Shown here: positions 55,791 to 64,000 of the stretch, one piece after another | Layout of the letters: every line of letters starts with the position of its first letter | Position numbering within the stretch: position 1 is the first letter of the stretch | Origin: Snuella sedimenti | Lineage (GTDB): Bacteria; Bacteroidota; Bacteroidia; Flavobacteriales; Flavobacteriaceae | DNA: 64,000 bases | Assembly (NCBI RefSeq): GCF_016428595.1 | Contig: NZ_JAELVQ010000004.1 | Location: forward strand, 124,001 to 188,000 | Direction of reading: 5' to 3' | Program-made: the position numbers and the translations under genes | Notes under the pieces: generated by a model | Told to the model about the DNA's origin: nothing | The model's database searches: none | The model's input: only the letters and a program-made list of their open reading frames with translations

Positions 55791-57170
55791 ATGAATAAAA
55801 GCATTGTTTACAAATTAGCATTTATAGCATCCCTAGGCGGTTTTTTATTTGGTTTTGATACAGCAGTTATATCCGGAACCATTAGTCTGGTACGGGACCA
55901 ATTTAGTTTAAATGCTGTGATGGAAGGCTGGTATGTGAGCAGTGCTTTGGTAGGTACAATTACAGGTACCTTACTTGCCGGTATTTTGGGCGATAAATAT
56001 GGCAGGAAGGAAATACTTATTGTATCGGCTATTTTATTTGGGGTTTCAGCTTTTGGCTGTATGATGTCCCAAAGTTTTCAAGCGCTTATTGTCTATCGCC
56101 TACTAGGGGGTATAGGTGTTGGTTTGGCTTCTATTTTATCGCCACTTTACATTTCTGAGATTGCGCCGGCAAAAATCAGGGGAAGTCTCGTTTCGCTTTA
56201 TCAATTCGCAATCACCTTTGGGATATTAGTGGCCTATTTTACCAATGCATGGTTTTTGGGAATAAGTGAATCCAATGTTTTTATAAATTCTAACGGTGCC
56301 ATTCAAAACATATTTATAAGTGAGGTATGGCGCATTATGTTGGGGAGTGAGACCATACCGGCTTTATTGTTTTTGGTCTTGTTGCTCATAATACCTAAAA
56401 GTCCAAGATGGTATTTGGGTAGAAATAAAGTTGATAAGGCCGAACGTATTTTGATAAGAATTGTTGGTGAAAAAGAAGCCAAACAGGAATTGGCGATATA
56501 CAAAAGCAATATAAAAAGCATTGCTATAAATTTTAGGTCAATTCTTAAAGGAGGATTTAAAACAGCCTTGATGGTTGGTGTTATCCTGGCTGTTTCTACA
56601 CAACTTTGCGGTATAAATGCAGTAATTTATTATGGGCCAAGATTGTTGGAGGAGACCGGTTTGCAATTGGGAGATGCCCTTGGAGGCCAGGTTATTATAG
56701 GTATAGTAAATGTGCTCTTTACTATAATAGCAATATGGAAAATAGACAAGTTTGGTCGAAAGAAACTACTCGTTTACGGTATATCAGGCATCATTTTGTC
56801 ATTAGTTATTATAGGTCTGTTGTTTTATATGGAGGTCGATAATCCGTACTTGCTCATTGGATTTATTTTAATTTTCGTAGCTTGTTTTGCGTTTTCTTTT
56901 GGGCCTGTTATTTGGGTGTTATTATCTGAAATATATCCCACAAACATAAGGGGGTTTGCTATGTCCATAGCAACTTTTGCGCTTTGGATAGGCGCAACAG
57001 GTATTGGACAACTCGTACCGTGGCTTTTAGAAAACCTAAAGCCATATGGGACATTTTGGCTCTTTGCGCTTTTAACTTTGCCATCCATATATTTAGTTAT
57101 AAAAATATTGCCTGAAACCAAAGGAAAAACCCTAGAGGAAATTGAACATTACTGGTTAAACAAGAAATAG
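55791..57170 (+). CDS. MFS sugar porter (XylE/GLUT family)
   Basis: The 459-residue, twelve-helix inner-membrane protein has the sugar-porter signatures GFDTAVISGT, GDKYGRKE, RLLGGIGVG, PKSPRWYLG after helix 6, QLCGINAVIYYGP in helix 7 and the terminal PETKGKTLEEIE. It imports a monosaccharide by proton symport. It belongs to a different family from the FucP-like permease at 20176, supporting a second sugar. It is 1 bp from the downstream SDR gene and 13 bp from the upstream dehydratase-like gene, so the three are one unit. Confidence 0.94.
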   Translation: MNKSIVYKLAFIASLGGFLFGFDTAVISGTISLVRDQFSLNAVMEGWYVSSALVGTITGTLLAGILGDKYGRKEILIVSAILFGVSAFGCMMSQSFQALIVYRLLGGIGVGLASILSPLYISEIAPAKIRGSLVSLYQFAITFGILVAYFTNAWFLGISESNVFINSNGAIQNIFISEVWRIMLGSETIPALLFLVLLLIIPKSPRWYLGRNKVDKAERILIRIVGEKEAKQELAIYKSNIKSIAINFRSILKGGFKTALMVGVILAVSTQLCGINAVIYYGPRLLEETGLQLGDALGGQVIIGIVNVLFTIIAIWKIDKFGRKKLLVYGISGIILSLVIIGLLFYMEVDNPYLLIGFILIFVACFAFSFGPVIWVLLSEIYPTNIRGFAMSIATFALWIGATGIGQLVPWLLENLKPYGTFWLFALLTLPSIYLVIKILPETKGKTLEEIEHYWLNKK

Positions 57171-57171
57171 T

Positions 57172-57942
57172 ATGTCTAGATTAAATGAAAAAGTGGCCAT
57201 AATAACCGGAGCAGCCGATGGCATAGGTCTTGCCATTTGCAAGGCTTTTGCTAAAGAAGGGGCAACTGTTATCATGGCCGATGTTAATGCCGAGAAATGC
57301 AAAGAAGAAGCAAATAATCTTTTAGAAGAGGGCTTCACGGTGTTACCGCTATTTTGCGATGTAGGCAAAACAGAATCGGTGAAAGCGGTTGTAGACCATT
57401 GTATACAAGCCTATGGAAAAATAGATGTGTTGGTAAATAATGCAGCTGTCGCCATACCGGGACGCATTACGGAAATGCCCGAAGAAGATTGGGACCGGCT
57501 TATGAACATAAACCTCAAAGGGGTATTTCGATGTATAAAGGCCTGTTTGCCCCATATGCTCTCTGCTGAAAAGGGAAGTATCATCAACCTGTCATCCACG
57601 CAGGCACACAGAAGTTGGGACGACTGGACGGCTTATGCGGCAGCCAAAGGTGCCATATTATCCATGACCAATCAACTGGCAGGTCAATTTGGAAACAAAA
57701 ACATTCGGTTTAACAGTATCTCTCCCGGACCGATAATGACCCCGATGTTAGTTGAAAGAGTGGAAAATGAAGGACAGGAGTTTTTAAAGGCCTCCGAAAA
57801 GCAAGCAGCGATGCAACGATGTGGTAAACCCGAAGAGGTAGCCATGACCGCTGTGTTTTTGGCTTCAGACGAAGCACGTTTTATCACGGGAGATGATATT
57901 AAAATAGATGGGGGGCTGTGTACACTTCCGAGATATTTTTAA
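57172..57942 (+). CDS. SDR-family oxidoreductase, possible sugar dehydrogenase
   Basis: The 256-residue classical SDR has TGAADGIG, NNAAVA, INLSS, YAAAK and a C-terminal IDGG motif. ADVN after the second strand points to NAD preference by the Asp rule. Placed after a sugar porter and a UxuA-like protein, it could oxidise an aldose to its lactone, which the lactonase starting at 63378 would open. Alternatively it may reduce a keto-acid. The sequence alone does not settle the substrate. Confidence 0.85.
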   Translation: MSRLNEKVAIITGAADGIGLAICKAFAKEGATVIMADVNAEKCKEEANNLLEEGFTVLPLFCDVGKTESVKAVVDHCIQAYGKIDVLVNNAAVAIPGRITEMPEEDWDRLMNINLKGVFRCIKACLPHMLSAEKGSIINLSSTQAHRSWDDWTAYAAAKGAILSMTNQLAGQFGNKNIRFNSISPGPIMTPMLVERVENEGQEFLKASEKQAAMQRCGKPEEVAMTAVFLASDEARFITGDDIKIDGGLCTLPRYF

Positions 57943-58106
57943 AAAAGTAGAATTCTCAGGCAGTTTGTTCTGTTCTTGTTTTGAAGTATGTCGGATTTGT
58001 CTAATAGATTATTGATTGAGAAATATTTAACAGTTGAATTAGATTCTGTTGATAAGCATTACAATTAAAAAAATTAAGGAATAGGTAAATAATTAAATCT
58101 TAAGTT

Positions 58107-59438
58107 ATGAATCAAATTTGTTTAGGTAAAAGAAACTTACTGGTACTGATTGCAATCGCGTTACTATTTGTAAGTTGTGGAGAAAAGAAAAAGGGGCAAG
58201 ATATAGAGTTGGCCCAAAAAATACTTGCAGACAAGAGGTTGGATATGGTATTGGAAATGGCAGAAAAAACCTTAAAACCTGAAAGCGGTCAATTTAAGGC
58301 GGGTAGCAACTATCCAGAGACCTGGATAAGGGACTTTGCAACATTTATTGAGGTAGCACTTCAAGTTAATTCGAAAGAAGCAATCAAAGACAGACTGCTG
58401 TTGTTCTTTGATTTTCAAGGCGAGGATGGCAATATTGTAGATGGATATACGGAACTGGAAAATGAAGCCGGATACGATTATATCTACTCCAAAACAGCAC
58501 CAGATTATAAAGCCCACAAAAATACTGTGGAAACAGATCAGGAATCCTCATTAATCTTGGCCATTGCCCGATATATTAGGGCTACTGGAGATAAGAGTAT
58601 TCTATTAGAGGAGAAGAATGGAAAAACAGTCCTGGAACGTTGTGAAATGGCTCTTAATTTTTTGAAGAAAAACATGTTTTCAGAAAAATACGGATTGATA
58701 TATGGAGCGACAACTATCGACTGGACAGATGTTCAACCAGAAACCCCGTGGGGTGTTTTTACTACGGAAGACACACACTGGTGTGTTGATGTTTACGACA
58801 ATGCGTTATACATACTTGCTATTAACGAATATTTAGAGTGGACAAAAGAAGATAAAGTGAAGTATGACTTTTGGAGCAAAGAAAAAAAATCGGTTGCCGA
58901 AAATGTAAAAAAGTACTTGTGGGACGAAAAAAACCAAAAGTTTATCCCTCACGTTTATTTGAAGGACTCTCCTTTTTCCGGATTTAATGAAGATGAAATA
59001 TTTTATTTAGGAGGAACGGTATATGCAATCATGGCAGGAATCTTAAATGAACAAGAAATAGAAGCTTCTTACAATAAAATGCTGGAGATGAAAAAAGCTT
59101 CCGGCTCTATGACCATCGCTGTTATTAATTGGCCCCCTTATCCGGAAGGAAGCTTTGCTAATCCTATGGCTCAACCGTTTCTATATGTTAATGCTGCCGA
59201 TTGGACCTGGTGGGGAGGACGAACCATTGAAGCCATGATAAAAACTGGGCATCTGGATTTAGCGTATCAGGAAATAAGTCCTTTTCTCGACAGGGTGATA
59301 AAGAATAAAGGATTTTATGAGTGGTATTCAGTTAAGGACCATCAGCCACATGGTTCCAATACGTTTCTTGGAGCTGCCGGGGCATTGGGAAAGACGATTG
59401 CATTAATGAAAAAAGCTGCAATGGATGAAATGAAGTAA
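58107..59438 (+). CDS. Six-hairpin glycosidase-like lipoprotein, paralogue of the 17064 protein
   Basis: The 443-residue protein has a lipobox (LLFVSC) and keeps the motif string of its paralogue: WIRD (residues 73-76), VETDQESS, YGLIYGATTIDW, ADWTWWGGR and GFYEWY. The C-terminal half differs by substitutions and short gaps, so these are two old copies. It precedes an 884-residue hydrolase by 25 bp. It probably acts in the periplasm on oligosaccharides from the same glycan, with a linkage I cannot infer. Confidence 0.7.
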   Translation: MNQICLGKRNLLVLIAIALLFVSCGEKKKGQDIELAQKILADKRLDMVLEMAEKTLKPESGQFKAGSNYPETWIRDFATFIEVALQVNSKEAIKDRLLLFFDFQGEDGNIVDGYTELENEAGYDYIYSKTAPDYKAHKNTVETDQESSLILAIARYIRATGDKSILLEEKNGKTVLERCEMALNFLKKNMFSEKYGLIYGATTIDWTDVQPETPWGVFTTEDTHWCVDVYDNALYILAINEYLEWTKEDKVKYDFWSKEKKSVAENVKKYLWDEKNQKFIPHVYLKDSPFSGFNEDEIFYLGGTVYAIMAGILNEQEIEASYNKMLEMKKASGSMTIAVINWPPYPEGSFANPMAQPFLYVNAADWTWWGGRTIEAMIKTGHLDLAYQEISPFLDRVIKNKGFYEWYSVKDHQPHGSNTFLGAAGALGKTIALMKKAAMDEMK

Positions 59439-59463
59439 TTCATGCCTTTAACACAAAAATCAG

Positions 59464-62118
59464 ATGTGCAATAAAAATCTAGCGGAAATAAGTAACAGAA
59501 CAGAAAGAAAGACAGAAGTGGGATCCAGACATAAATACCTATATTTAGTAACGCTATTTTTGATTTCGGGAATGCAATTATCAGCCCAAGATCTCATACA
59601 AAATGGCGATTTCGAGTATCCGATTACCGATAAGCTCTCCATGGAAGTACAGGGAGCTAACGCCATTCCAGGGTGGATTTCGGAGACGCCGCTTTTAATG
59701 GTCAACCATTTACGGTTATTTCCATATTCTAATTACCAGTCTATACTTTTACAACATGCTCCAGAACAGGAGCCTTATATAAGGCAAGAGTTTGTTTCTA
59801 AAGAAGCAGGAACAGTTGCCATTTCTTTTGCATTGGCAGCTTCGCGAATGGAGAACGGAAGGCTTAGGGTACTTGTAGATGGCAACCCCGTTGGAAGATG
59901 GTATTATTCCGATTTTTGGACACAGGACAACACCATACTCACCGACCATATGGACTGGAGAGTGATCAATGTCCCGCAATTTTATCTGGAAGCAGGAAAG
60001 CATACACTTGAATTCAAAATGGATGCTTGTGAAATCGTTTCCGATAACCAGGGCGATAAGCGGGACATGATAGAAGGCTTTTTGTTAGACGATGTGAAAC
60101 TCACACTGGAACCTGAAAAACAATATACGGGCATTCCTTTGTTAGACTCGCTTGCAGGGCAATGGGTCGAGACAAAAACATTAACAGGTTACCCGGCTCT
60201 GTCTAATTTTTTGGGATCTGTTAAGTCTTCCAAATGCCTGGGGGCATTCCGTACAGATTTTCTTTATGGGGAAGGCCTTGTTCATCCAGCCGGTACATTT
60301 AAGGTGAGAGATTCTGTAGTTTTTAGTCAGCAATCAAAGTGGTTTCCTTATCAAATCATCAATAGATCGAACCATCAAGGCGTGGAATATACCTCTACCA
60401 TGCGCTTGATAGTTGGAAAAAGTGCTGTGTTGATGGATGTGTCATTGAAAAATAAAGGTGAAGTGGAGATTGATTTTCCTTTAACTATGGATCTTGTTGA
60501 GGGCGTTTTAGGAACAACCAATCAGATCAATCCGGTGATTACAAAGGGAACCAATAACTACGCTTACGCATTCGCCAATAATGAACCCGTCGCGATCAGG
60601 ACAGTTCAAAAAAGAACCGAGGTTGCTTGGGAAATAAAACTGAAACCTGGAGAACAAAAGCATATTTCCTATGTAGTTTATATGGATGATGATAGTCAAA
60701 GGGCAAAGTCAAAGGCAAAGCAGATTGCCAATAGTTTTGATACTTCCTTTAAGCAAGTTAAAACGGACTGGGAAAACCAGTGGCATGATGTGTTTACCCC
60801 TGGCAATAAAAGTTATTCGGGCCATCTGCCAATCTTTGAAACCACAGATAAAAACCTTTATGAGATATATTACTTATCCATTGCCAGTATGCTTCAGTGT
60901 CAGTTCAATAATGTCTATCCAACACTAGATACCGTATTTGCAACAAACAATGAGTGGGCACGCTCTGTAGGCTATTTTTGGGAAATGGGGCAGTTTGCCG
61001 ATATATATGCATTACTTGAACCCAAAGGGATGAAACAGGAAATACTTATGTGGTTTAATTTGAATGTCGACCATGGCAATGCCCTTAATTATAGGAATGG
61101 TCAAATAGCAGGCCATTGGTATGCCGTGAACAACTATCAGATATTCAAGGCAATTGATAGTTATATCCGAATAAATCAAGATTTCAATTTCCTTAAAGAA
61201 AAGCATAATGGTAAGACCGTAATGGAGCATTTATATGGTCATGCCACGGCATGGGAGAAGCGCTTTAACTCCGAATATGGCCTGGCAGATTATGGAGATA
61301 ATCCCTGGTCGTTTTTTGAGACCAACCCCGATTATATCCATTTAGTGCCGGCCATGAATGCCCAAAACGTGTGGATGCTCCGGCAGATGGCAGCGTATAA
61401 TGAACACTATGGCGATGGAAAACGTGCTGTAGACCTAAGAGATAAGGCTGCAAAGCTCGCAGAAGCGGTAAAATCGCTCTATGTGCCCGGAGAAGGGGTA
61501 TGGAAAGTCAAATATCCTAACGGTCATACCATTGTTAGCCGACATAGTTATGACTTTTTTACGATAGGAAAAACAATGACCGAAGATCTTTCACTAAGTA
61601 TGAAGCAAGAGATGGTAACCTTCGTCGAAGACGAACTGCTTTCTACTTCCAATTTTATGCGAGCCATGTCGTTAAAAGATCATGCCGCGCTCAATTCCGA
61701 CCGTTCAGATCATGGGCCTGTGGGCTGTTATATTGGTTGGCCGCCTATGACCATACAAGCTATTGCCAAATTTGGGGAGTTTAGAAAAGCCAGAAACCTA
61801 ATGAGTAACTTTAGGGACGCTTTTGTTGAATCTGGTATGGGGCAGGCTATTGAGTTTTTAACACCAATTGGATCTAGTGAGCGTATTAATCGTATTGGTG
61901 ATCGTGCCGGTGCGTCCTTCCTAATTGTTGGAGCCAATTTTGCGAATGCCATAATTGATGGATTAATGGGCTATATGCCAGAAATAGACGGGGAGTTTAA
62001 GCCTTATATGTCAGATTCACAGCGATTTTTCAAGGCAAGCCTTAAGAATGTTAGATATGGAAATAAAAGTTATGAATTCAAGACTTCAAGTACTGGTGTG
62101 AATATAGTCAACCCGTAA
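59464..62118 (+). CDS. Secreted hydrolase: N-terminal beta-sandwich plus six-hairpin glycosidase domain
   Basis: The 884-residue protein has a hydrophobic signal at about residues 26-41 (ending QLSAQ), then a beta-sandwich beginning DLIQNGDFEYP (about 43-215, like galactose-binding or DUF642-type modules), then a further sandwich and a helical barrel (ARSVGYFWEMGQFADIYALLEP, DHGPVGCYIGWPPMTIQAI). It is more distant from copies A and B. The 25-residue hydrophilic start before the signal is unusual; GTG 59518 is an alternative start with a normal signal peptide. It likely acts on polymeric or large oligosaccharide substrates. Confidence 0.7.
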   Translation: MCNKNLAEISNRTERKTEVGSRHKYLYLVTLFLISGMQLSAQDLIQNGDFEYPITDKLSMEVQGANAIPGWISETPLLMVNHLRLFPYSNYQSILLQHAPEQEPYIRQEFVSKEAGTVAISFALAASRMENGRLRVLVDGNPVGRWYYSDFWTQDNTILTDHMDWRVINVPQFYLEAGKHTLEFKMDACEIVSDNQGDKRDMIEGFLLDDVKLTLEPEKQYTGIPLLDSLAGQWVETKTLTGYPALSNFLGSVKSSKCLGAFRTDFLYGEGLVHPAGTFKVRDSVVFSQQSKWFPYQIINRSNHQGVEYTSTMRLIVGKSAVLMDVSLKNKGEVEIDFPLTMDLVEGVLGTTNQINPVITKGTNNYAYAFANNEPVAIRTVQKRTEVAWEIKLKPGEQKHISYVVYMDDDSQRAKSKAKQIANSFDTSFKQVKTDWENQWHDVFTPGNKSYSGHLPIFETTDKNLYEIYYLSIASMLQCQFNNVYPTLDTVFATNNEWARSVGYFWEMGQFADIYALLEPKGMKQEILMWFNLNVDHGNALNYRNGQIAGHWYAVNNYQIFKAIDSYIRINQDFNFLKEKHNGKTVMEHLYGHATAWEKRFNSEYGLADYGDNPWSFFETNPDYIHLVPAMNAQNVWMLRQMAAYNEHYGDGKRAVDLRDKAAKLAEAVKSLYVPGEGVWKVKYPNGHTIVSRHSYDFFTIGKTMTEDLSLSMKQEMVTFVEDELLSTSNFMRAMSLKDHAALNSDRSDHGPVGCYIGWPPMTIQAIAKFGEFRKARNLMSNFRDAFVESGMGQAIEFLTPIGSSERINRIGDRAGASFLIVGANFANAIIDGLMGYMPEIDGEFKPYMSDSQRFFKASLKNVRYGNKSYEFKTSSTGVNIVNP

Positions 62119-62164
62119 AAACAAAAACTACAGATGTATGGGGTTGAAGTTCCAATAGAAAATA

Positions 62165-63355
62165 ATGAATACAAATAAAGCATCAAATATAATTGAATTA
62201 AAAGGCATAGCCTGGGACCATCCTAGAGGATATGAACCCCTTCGAGCCACCTCCAAGGAATTTTCGACATTACATCCAGAAGTAAGCATAGCATGGGATA
62301 TTCGATCCCTAAAGGAATTTGGGGACACACCAATTGAAGATTTAATAGATACATACGATCTCATTACAATAGATCACCCCTATATGGGACAAGCGCATGT
62401 CGATCAACTATTATTACCATTGGAAGGAAGCTTGTTAGATACATTTTTAAAGGCCTTAGAAACCCAATCGGTAGGCCCAAGTTTTAAGTCCTATTATTAC
62501 AAAGGACATCTATATGCCCTACCAATAGATGCTGCAGCTTTGGTTGCGGCTGCCCGAGAAGATCTAATTACAAAAATACATGTAGAATTGCCCAAAACTA
62601 GGGCGGATCTGTTCAGATTTTATAAAAGAATACCAAAAGAATATAGCGTCGCATGGCCCTTATGTGCTACCGATTTGTGGTGCTCTTTCTTGAGCCTGTG
62701 TGCCCAGGATGCTGGAAGGAATTTTATAAAAAACGGCACCATTGATGAAAAAACAGGAATAAACGTTCTGGATGAATTAAAAAAGCATTTACAGTACTTA
62801 CATCCAGAATCGATTAACTGGAATCCAATCCAGGTCTTGGATCATATGGCAAGCAGCGATCATATCATATATGCCCCTTTTGTGTTCGGTTATACTAATT
62901 ACTCCAGAGAAGGATATGCAAAAAATAGGGTGTGTTTTGGCAATAGCCCAACAAACCCCAAAACCAATGTTTCAACAATTCTAGGAGGCGTGGGATTGGC
63001 AATCTCTTCCAAAAGCAGACATGCAAATTGGGCCGTGGCGTTCGCGTCTTATGTGGCAAATGCACAAACACAACAGGGAACCTATACTAATAATGGAGGC
63101 CAACCCGGTAATTTGGTAGCATGGCAAGACGAAAGCAATAATAGGCTTTGTCATCATTTTTTTAAGGACATCCTTAAAACAATGCAAAAGGCATACGTTC
63201 GCCCACAACACCCTGGTTGGAATCAATTTCAGGAACAGGGGGCAGAGCTATTGCACAAAGGCATACAATTGGGAACAGCATCCGAAAAGTTGGTCAAGGA
63301 TTTAAACGAGCTGTATAGAGCCTTTAGAGGGGAAGGCAATAGAGGTACAGATTAA
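62165..63355 (+). CDS. Sugar ABC-type solute-binding-like protein lacking a signal peptide
   Basis: The 396-residue protein has the layout of a carbohydrate ABC solute-binding protein (LKGIAWDHPRG start, YDLITIDHPYMGQA, GHLYALPID, GGVGLAISSKSRHANWAVAF, NGGQPGN). It begins directly with the mature-type sequence: no signal peptide or lipobox. An in-frame TAG at 62156 excludes a longer form from the same frame. No ABC permease or ATPase gene is in the window. It may be a cytoplasmic binding protein or enzyme derived from the solute-binding fold. The lactonase gene starts 22 bp later. Confidence 0.7.
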   Translation: MNTNKASNIIELKGIAWDHPRGYEPLRATSKEFSTLHPEVSIAWDIRSLKEFGDTPIEDLIDTYDLITIDHPYMGQAHVDQLLLPLEGSLLDTFLKALETQSVGPSFKSYYYKGHLYALPIDAAALVAAAREDLITKIHVELPKTRADLFRFYKRIPKEYSVAWPLCATDLWCSFLSLCAQDAGRNFIKNGTIDEKTGINVLDELKKHLQYLHPESINWNPIQVLDHMASSDHIIYAPFVFGYTNYSREGYAKNRVCFGNSPTNPKTNVSTILGGVGLAISSKSRHANWAVAFASYVANAQTQQGTYTNNGGQPGNLVAWQDESNNRLCHHFFKDILKTMQKAYVRPQHPGWNQFQEQGAELLHKGIQLGTASEKLVKDLNELYRAFRGEGNRGTD

Positions 63356-63377
63356 TTTTAGACTTCAGTAAGGTAAT

Positions 63378-64000
63378 ATGGATGACTCACTATTTTATAC
63401 AGGCAGTTACACACAAAAGGGTGCTCCGGCTCCAAAGCCTATTGGTAAAGGCATAGGTTGTTATAGGTTTAATCATAATGAAGGAACCATAGCGTTTTTG
63501 CGATCCACAGATCAACGTAACCCTAGTTATTTGACAGTTTCCAGAGACGGAAATTATTTGTTTGCTATAGAAGAACTGTTAGGAAATGAAAAACCCCGTG
63601 TTTGTTCCTATAAAATCGGGAGTCAAGGCAGCCTCTCACTAATCAATTATCAAGTACTTGCTGGAGATCATGCCTGTTATCTTGCCGAATGCGGAAATAC
63701 ATTGGTGGTGGCCAATTATACATCAGGGAATTGGCTCTCTTTTCCAATAATGAACGATGGTAGTTTGGGTAAGTGCCATCAGACCATACAACACCAAGGG
63801 AAGGGAACAGATAGGATAAGACAGGAAGGACCCCATGTTCATATGGTGTATCCCATAGATGATAACATTATGTATGCGGTCGATTTAGGAATCGATATGC
63901 TAAAAGCCTATAGACTTGATAACACAACCAATACTTGGAAGGCATTGGCAGGAGAAGATGTATATCTTGAAAAAGGAATGGGAGCACGGCATATGGTTAT
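63378..64000 (+). CDS. Lactonase family protein (6-phosphogluconolactonase/YbhE-type beta-propeller), 3' end outside window
   Basis: The frame is open from ATG 63378 to the window edge (207 codons). Seen: YTGSYTQ at the N-terminus, NPSYLTVSRDG, LVVANYTSGN, EGPHVHMV and DLGIDMLKAYRLD, the blade motifs of the seven-bladed YbhE/lactonase family. These hydrolyse sugar lactones such as 6-phosphogluconolactone. No signal peptide, so it is cytoplasmic. Coming after a dehydrogenase/dehydratase-like set, a role on a non-phosphorylated aldonolactone is a plausible inference. Confidence 0.88.
   Translation, partial: MDDSLFYTGSYTQKGAPAPKPIGKGIGCYRFNHNEGTIAFLRSTDQRNPSYLTVSRDGNYLFAIEELLGNEKPRVCSYKIGSQGSLSLINYQVLAGDHACYLAECGNTLVVANYTSGNWLSFPIMNDGSLGKCHQTIQHQGKGTDRIRQEGPHVHMVYPIDDNIMYAVDLGIDMLKAYRLDNTTNTWKALAGEDVYLEKGMGARHMV

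Noticed and set aside
1-64000. CRISPR arrays, tRNA or rRNA genes, intact insertion sequences
   Set aside because: No spaced direct-repeat array, cloverleaf or transposase frame was seen on either strand.
2-64000. Sulfatase genes expected for a sulfated algal mannan locus
   Set aside because: No C-x-P-S/A-R sulfatase signature protein is encoded in the window, so a sulfated substrate is not supported here.

Overview
The window looks like a marine-type Flavobacteriia (Bacteroidota) chromosome. The evidence is AT-rich DNA, two SusC/SusD pairs, an ECF sigma/FecR switch, TAnnTTTG-type -7 promoter elements, a type IX secretion (T9SS) C-terminal sorting domain and several Bacteroidota-specific lipoprotein families. 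Most of it is a large glycan-utilisation region aimed at alpha-mannose-containing glycans.

Layout. (1) 2-6212: a hexuronate catabolic operon (SDR reductase cut by the window edge, UxuA, UxaC, three-part TRAP importer), closed by a perfect bidirectional terminator. (2) 6295-9080: threonine catabolism (kbl, tdh) with a divergent Lrp/AsnC regulator, followed by a 161-bp fully palindromic MITE-like element. (3) 9571-27140: an alpha-mannoside block with a 598-residue phosphomannose-isomerase fusion, four GH92 alpha-mannosidases, an unassigned six-hairpin lipoprotein, a GntR/HutC regulator, a ROK sugar kinase and a FucP-type permease. (4) 27141-36835: a divergent ECF sigma factor and FecR anti-sigma, an STN-type SusC, SusD and two surface lipoproteins, ending in a terminator. 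(5) 37447-51019: a second SusC/SusD, a large FG-GAP/ASPIC lipoprotein, a T9SS-secreted LamG-LamG-GH18 enzyme and a secreted six-hairpin hydrolase. (6) 51126-64000: an AraC regulator, more six-hairpin hydrolases, a sugar porter, a divergent mannonate-dehydratase paralogue, an SDR dehydrogenase, a solute-binding-like protein without signal peptide, and the start of a lactonase gene.

How it fits together (inference). GH18 would release or cut N-glycan-like chains outside the cell. SusCD systems would import the pieces, and GH92 and six-hairpin enzymes would trim them to mannose. The FucP-like permease, ROK kinase and PMI fusion would bring mannose to fructose-6-phosphate. The uronate operon suggests a uronic-acid-decorated mannan, or simply a neighbouring pathway. 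An SDR, a lactonase and a dehydratase-like protein in the last block could form a non-phosphorylating oxidative route for another released sugar.

The most notable signals are regulatory and structural. An 18-bp box with the HutC-type core GTATATAC (or a near match) stands in front of the PMI fusion, the ROK kinase and, twice, the second susC. An unrelated 40-bp box, 39 of 40 identical, stands upstream of the second susC and of the hydrolase at 52517. One GH92 carries a clean in-frame loss of about 47 otherwise conserved residues. The second UxuA-like protein has lost a metal-ligand aspartate. Two pairs of six-hairpin hydrolase paralogues do not match any family I can name.
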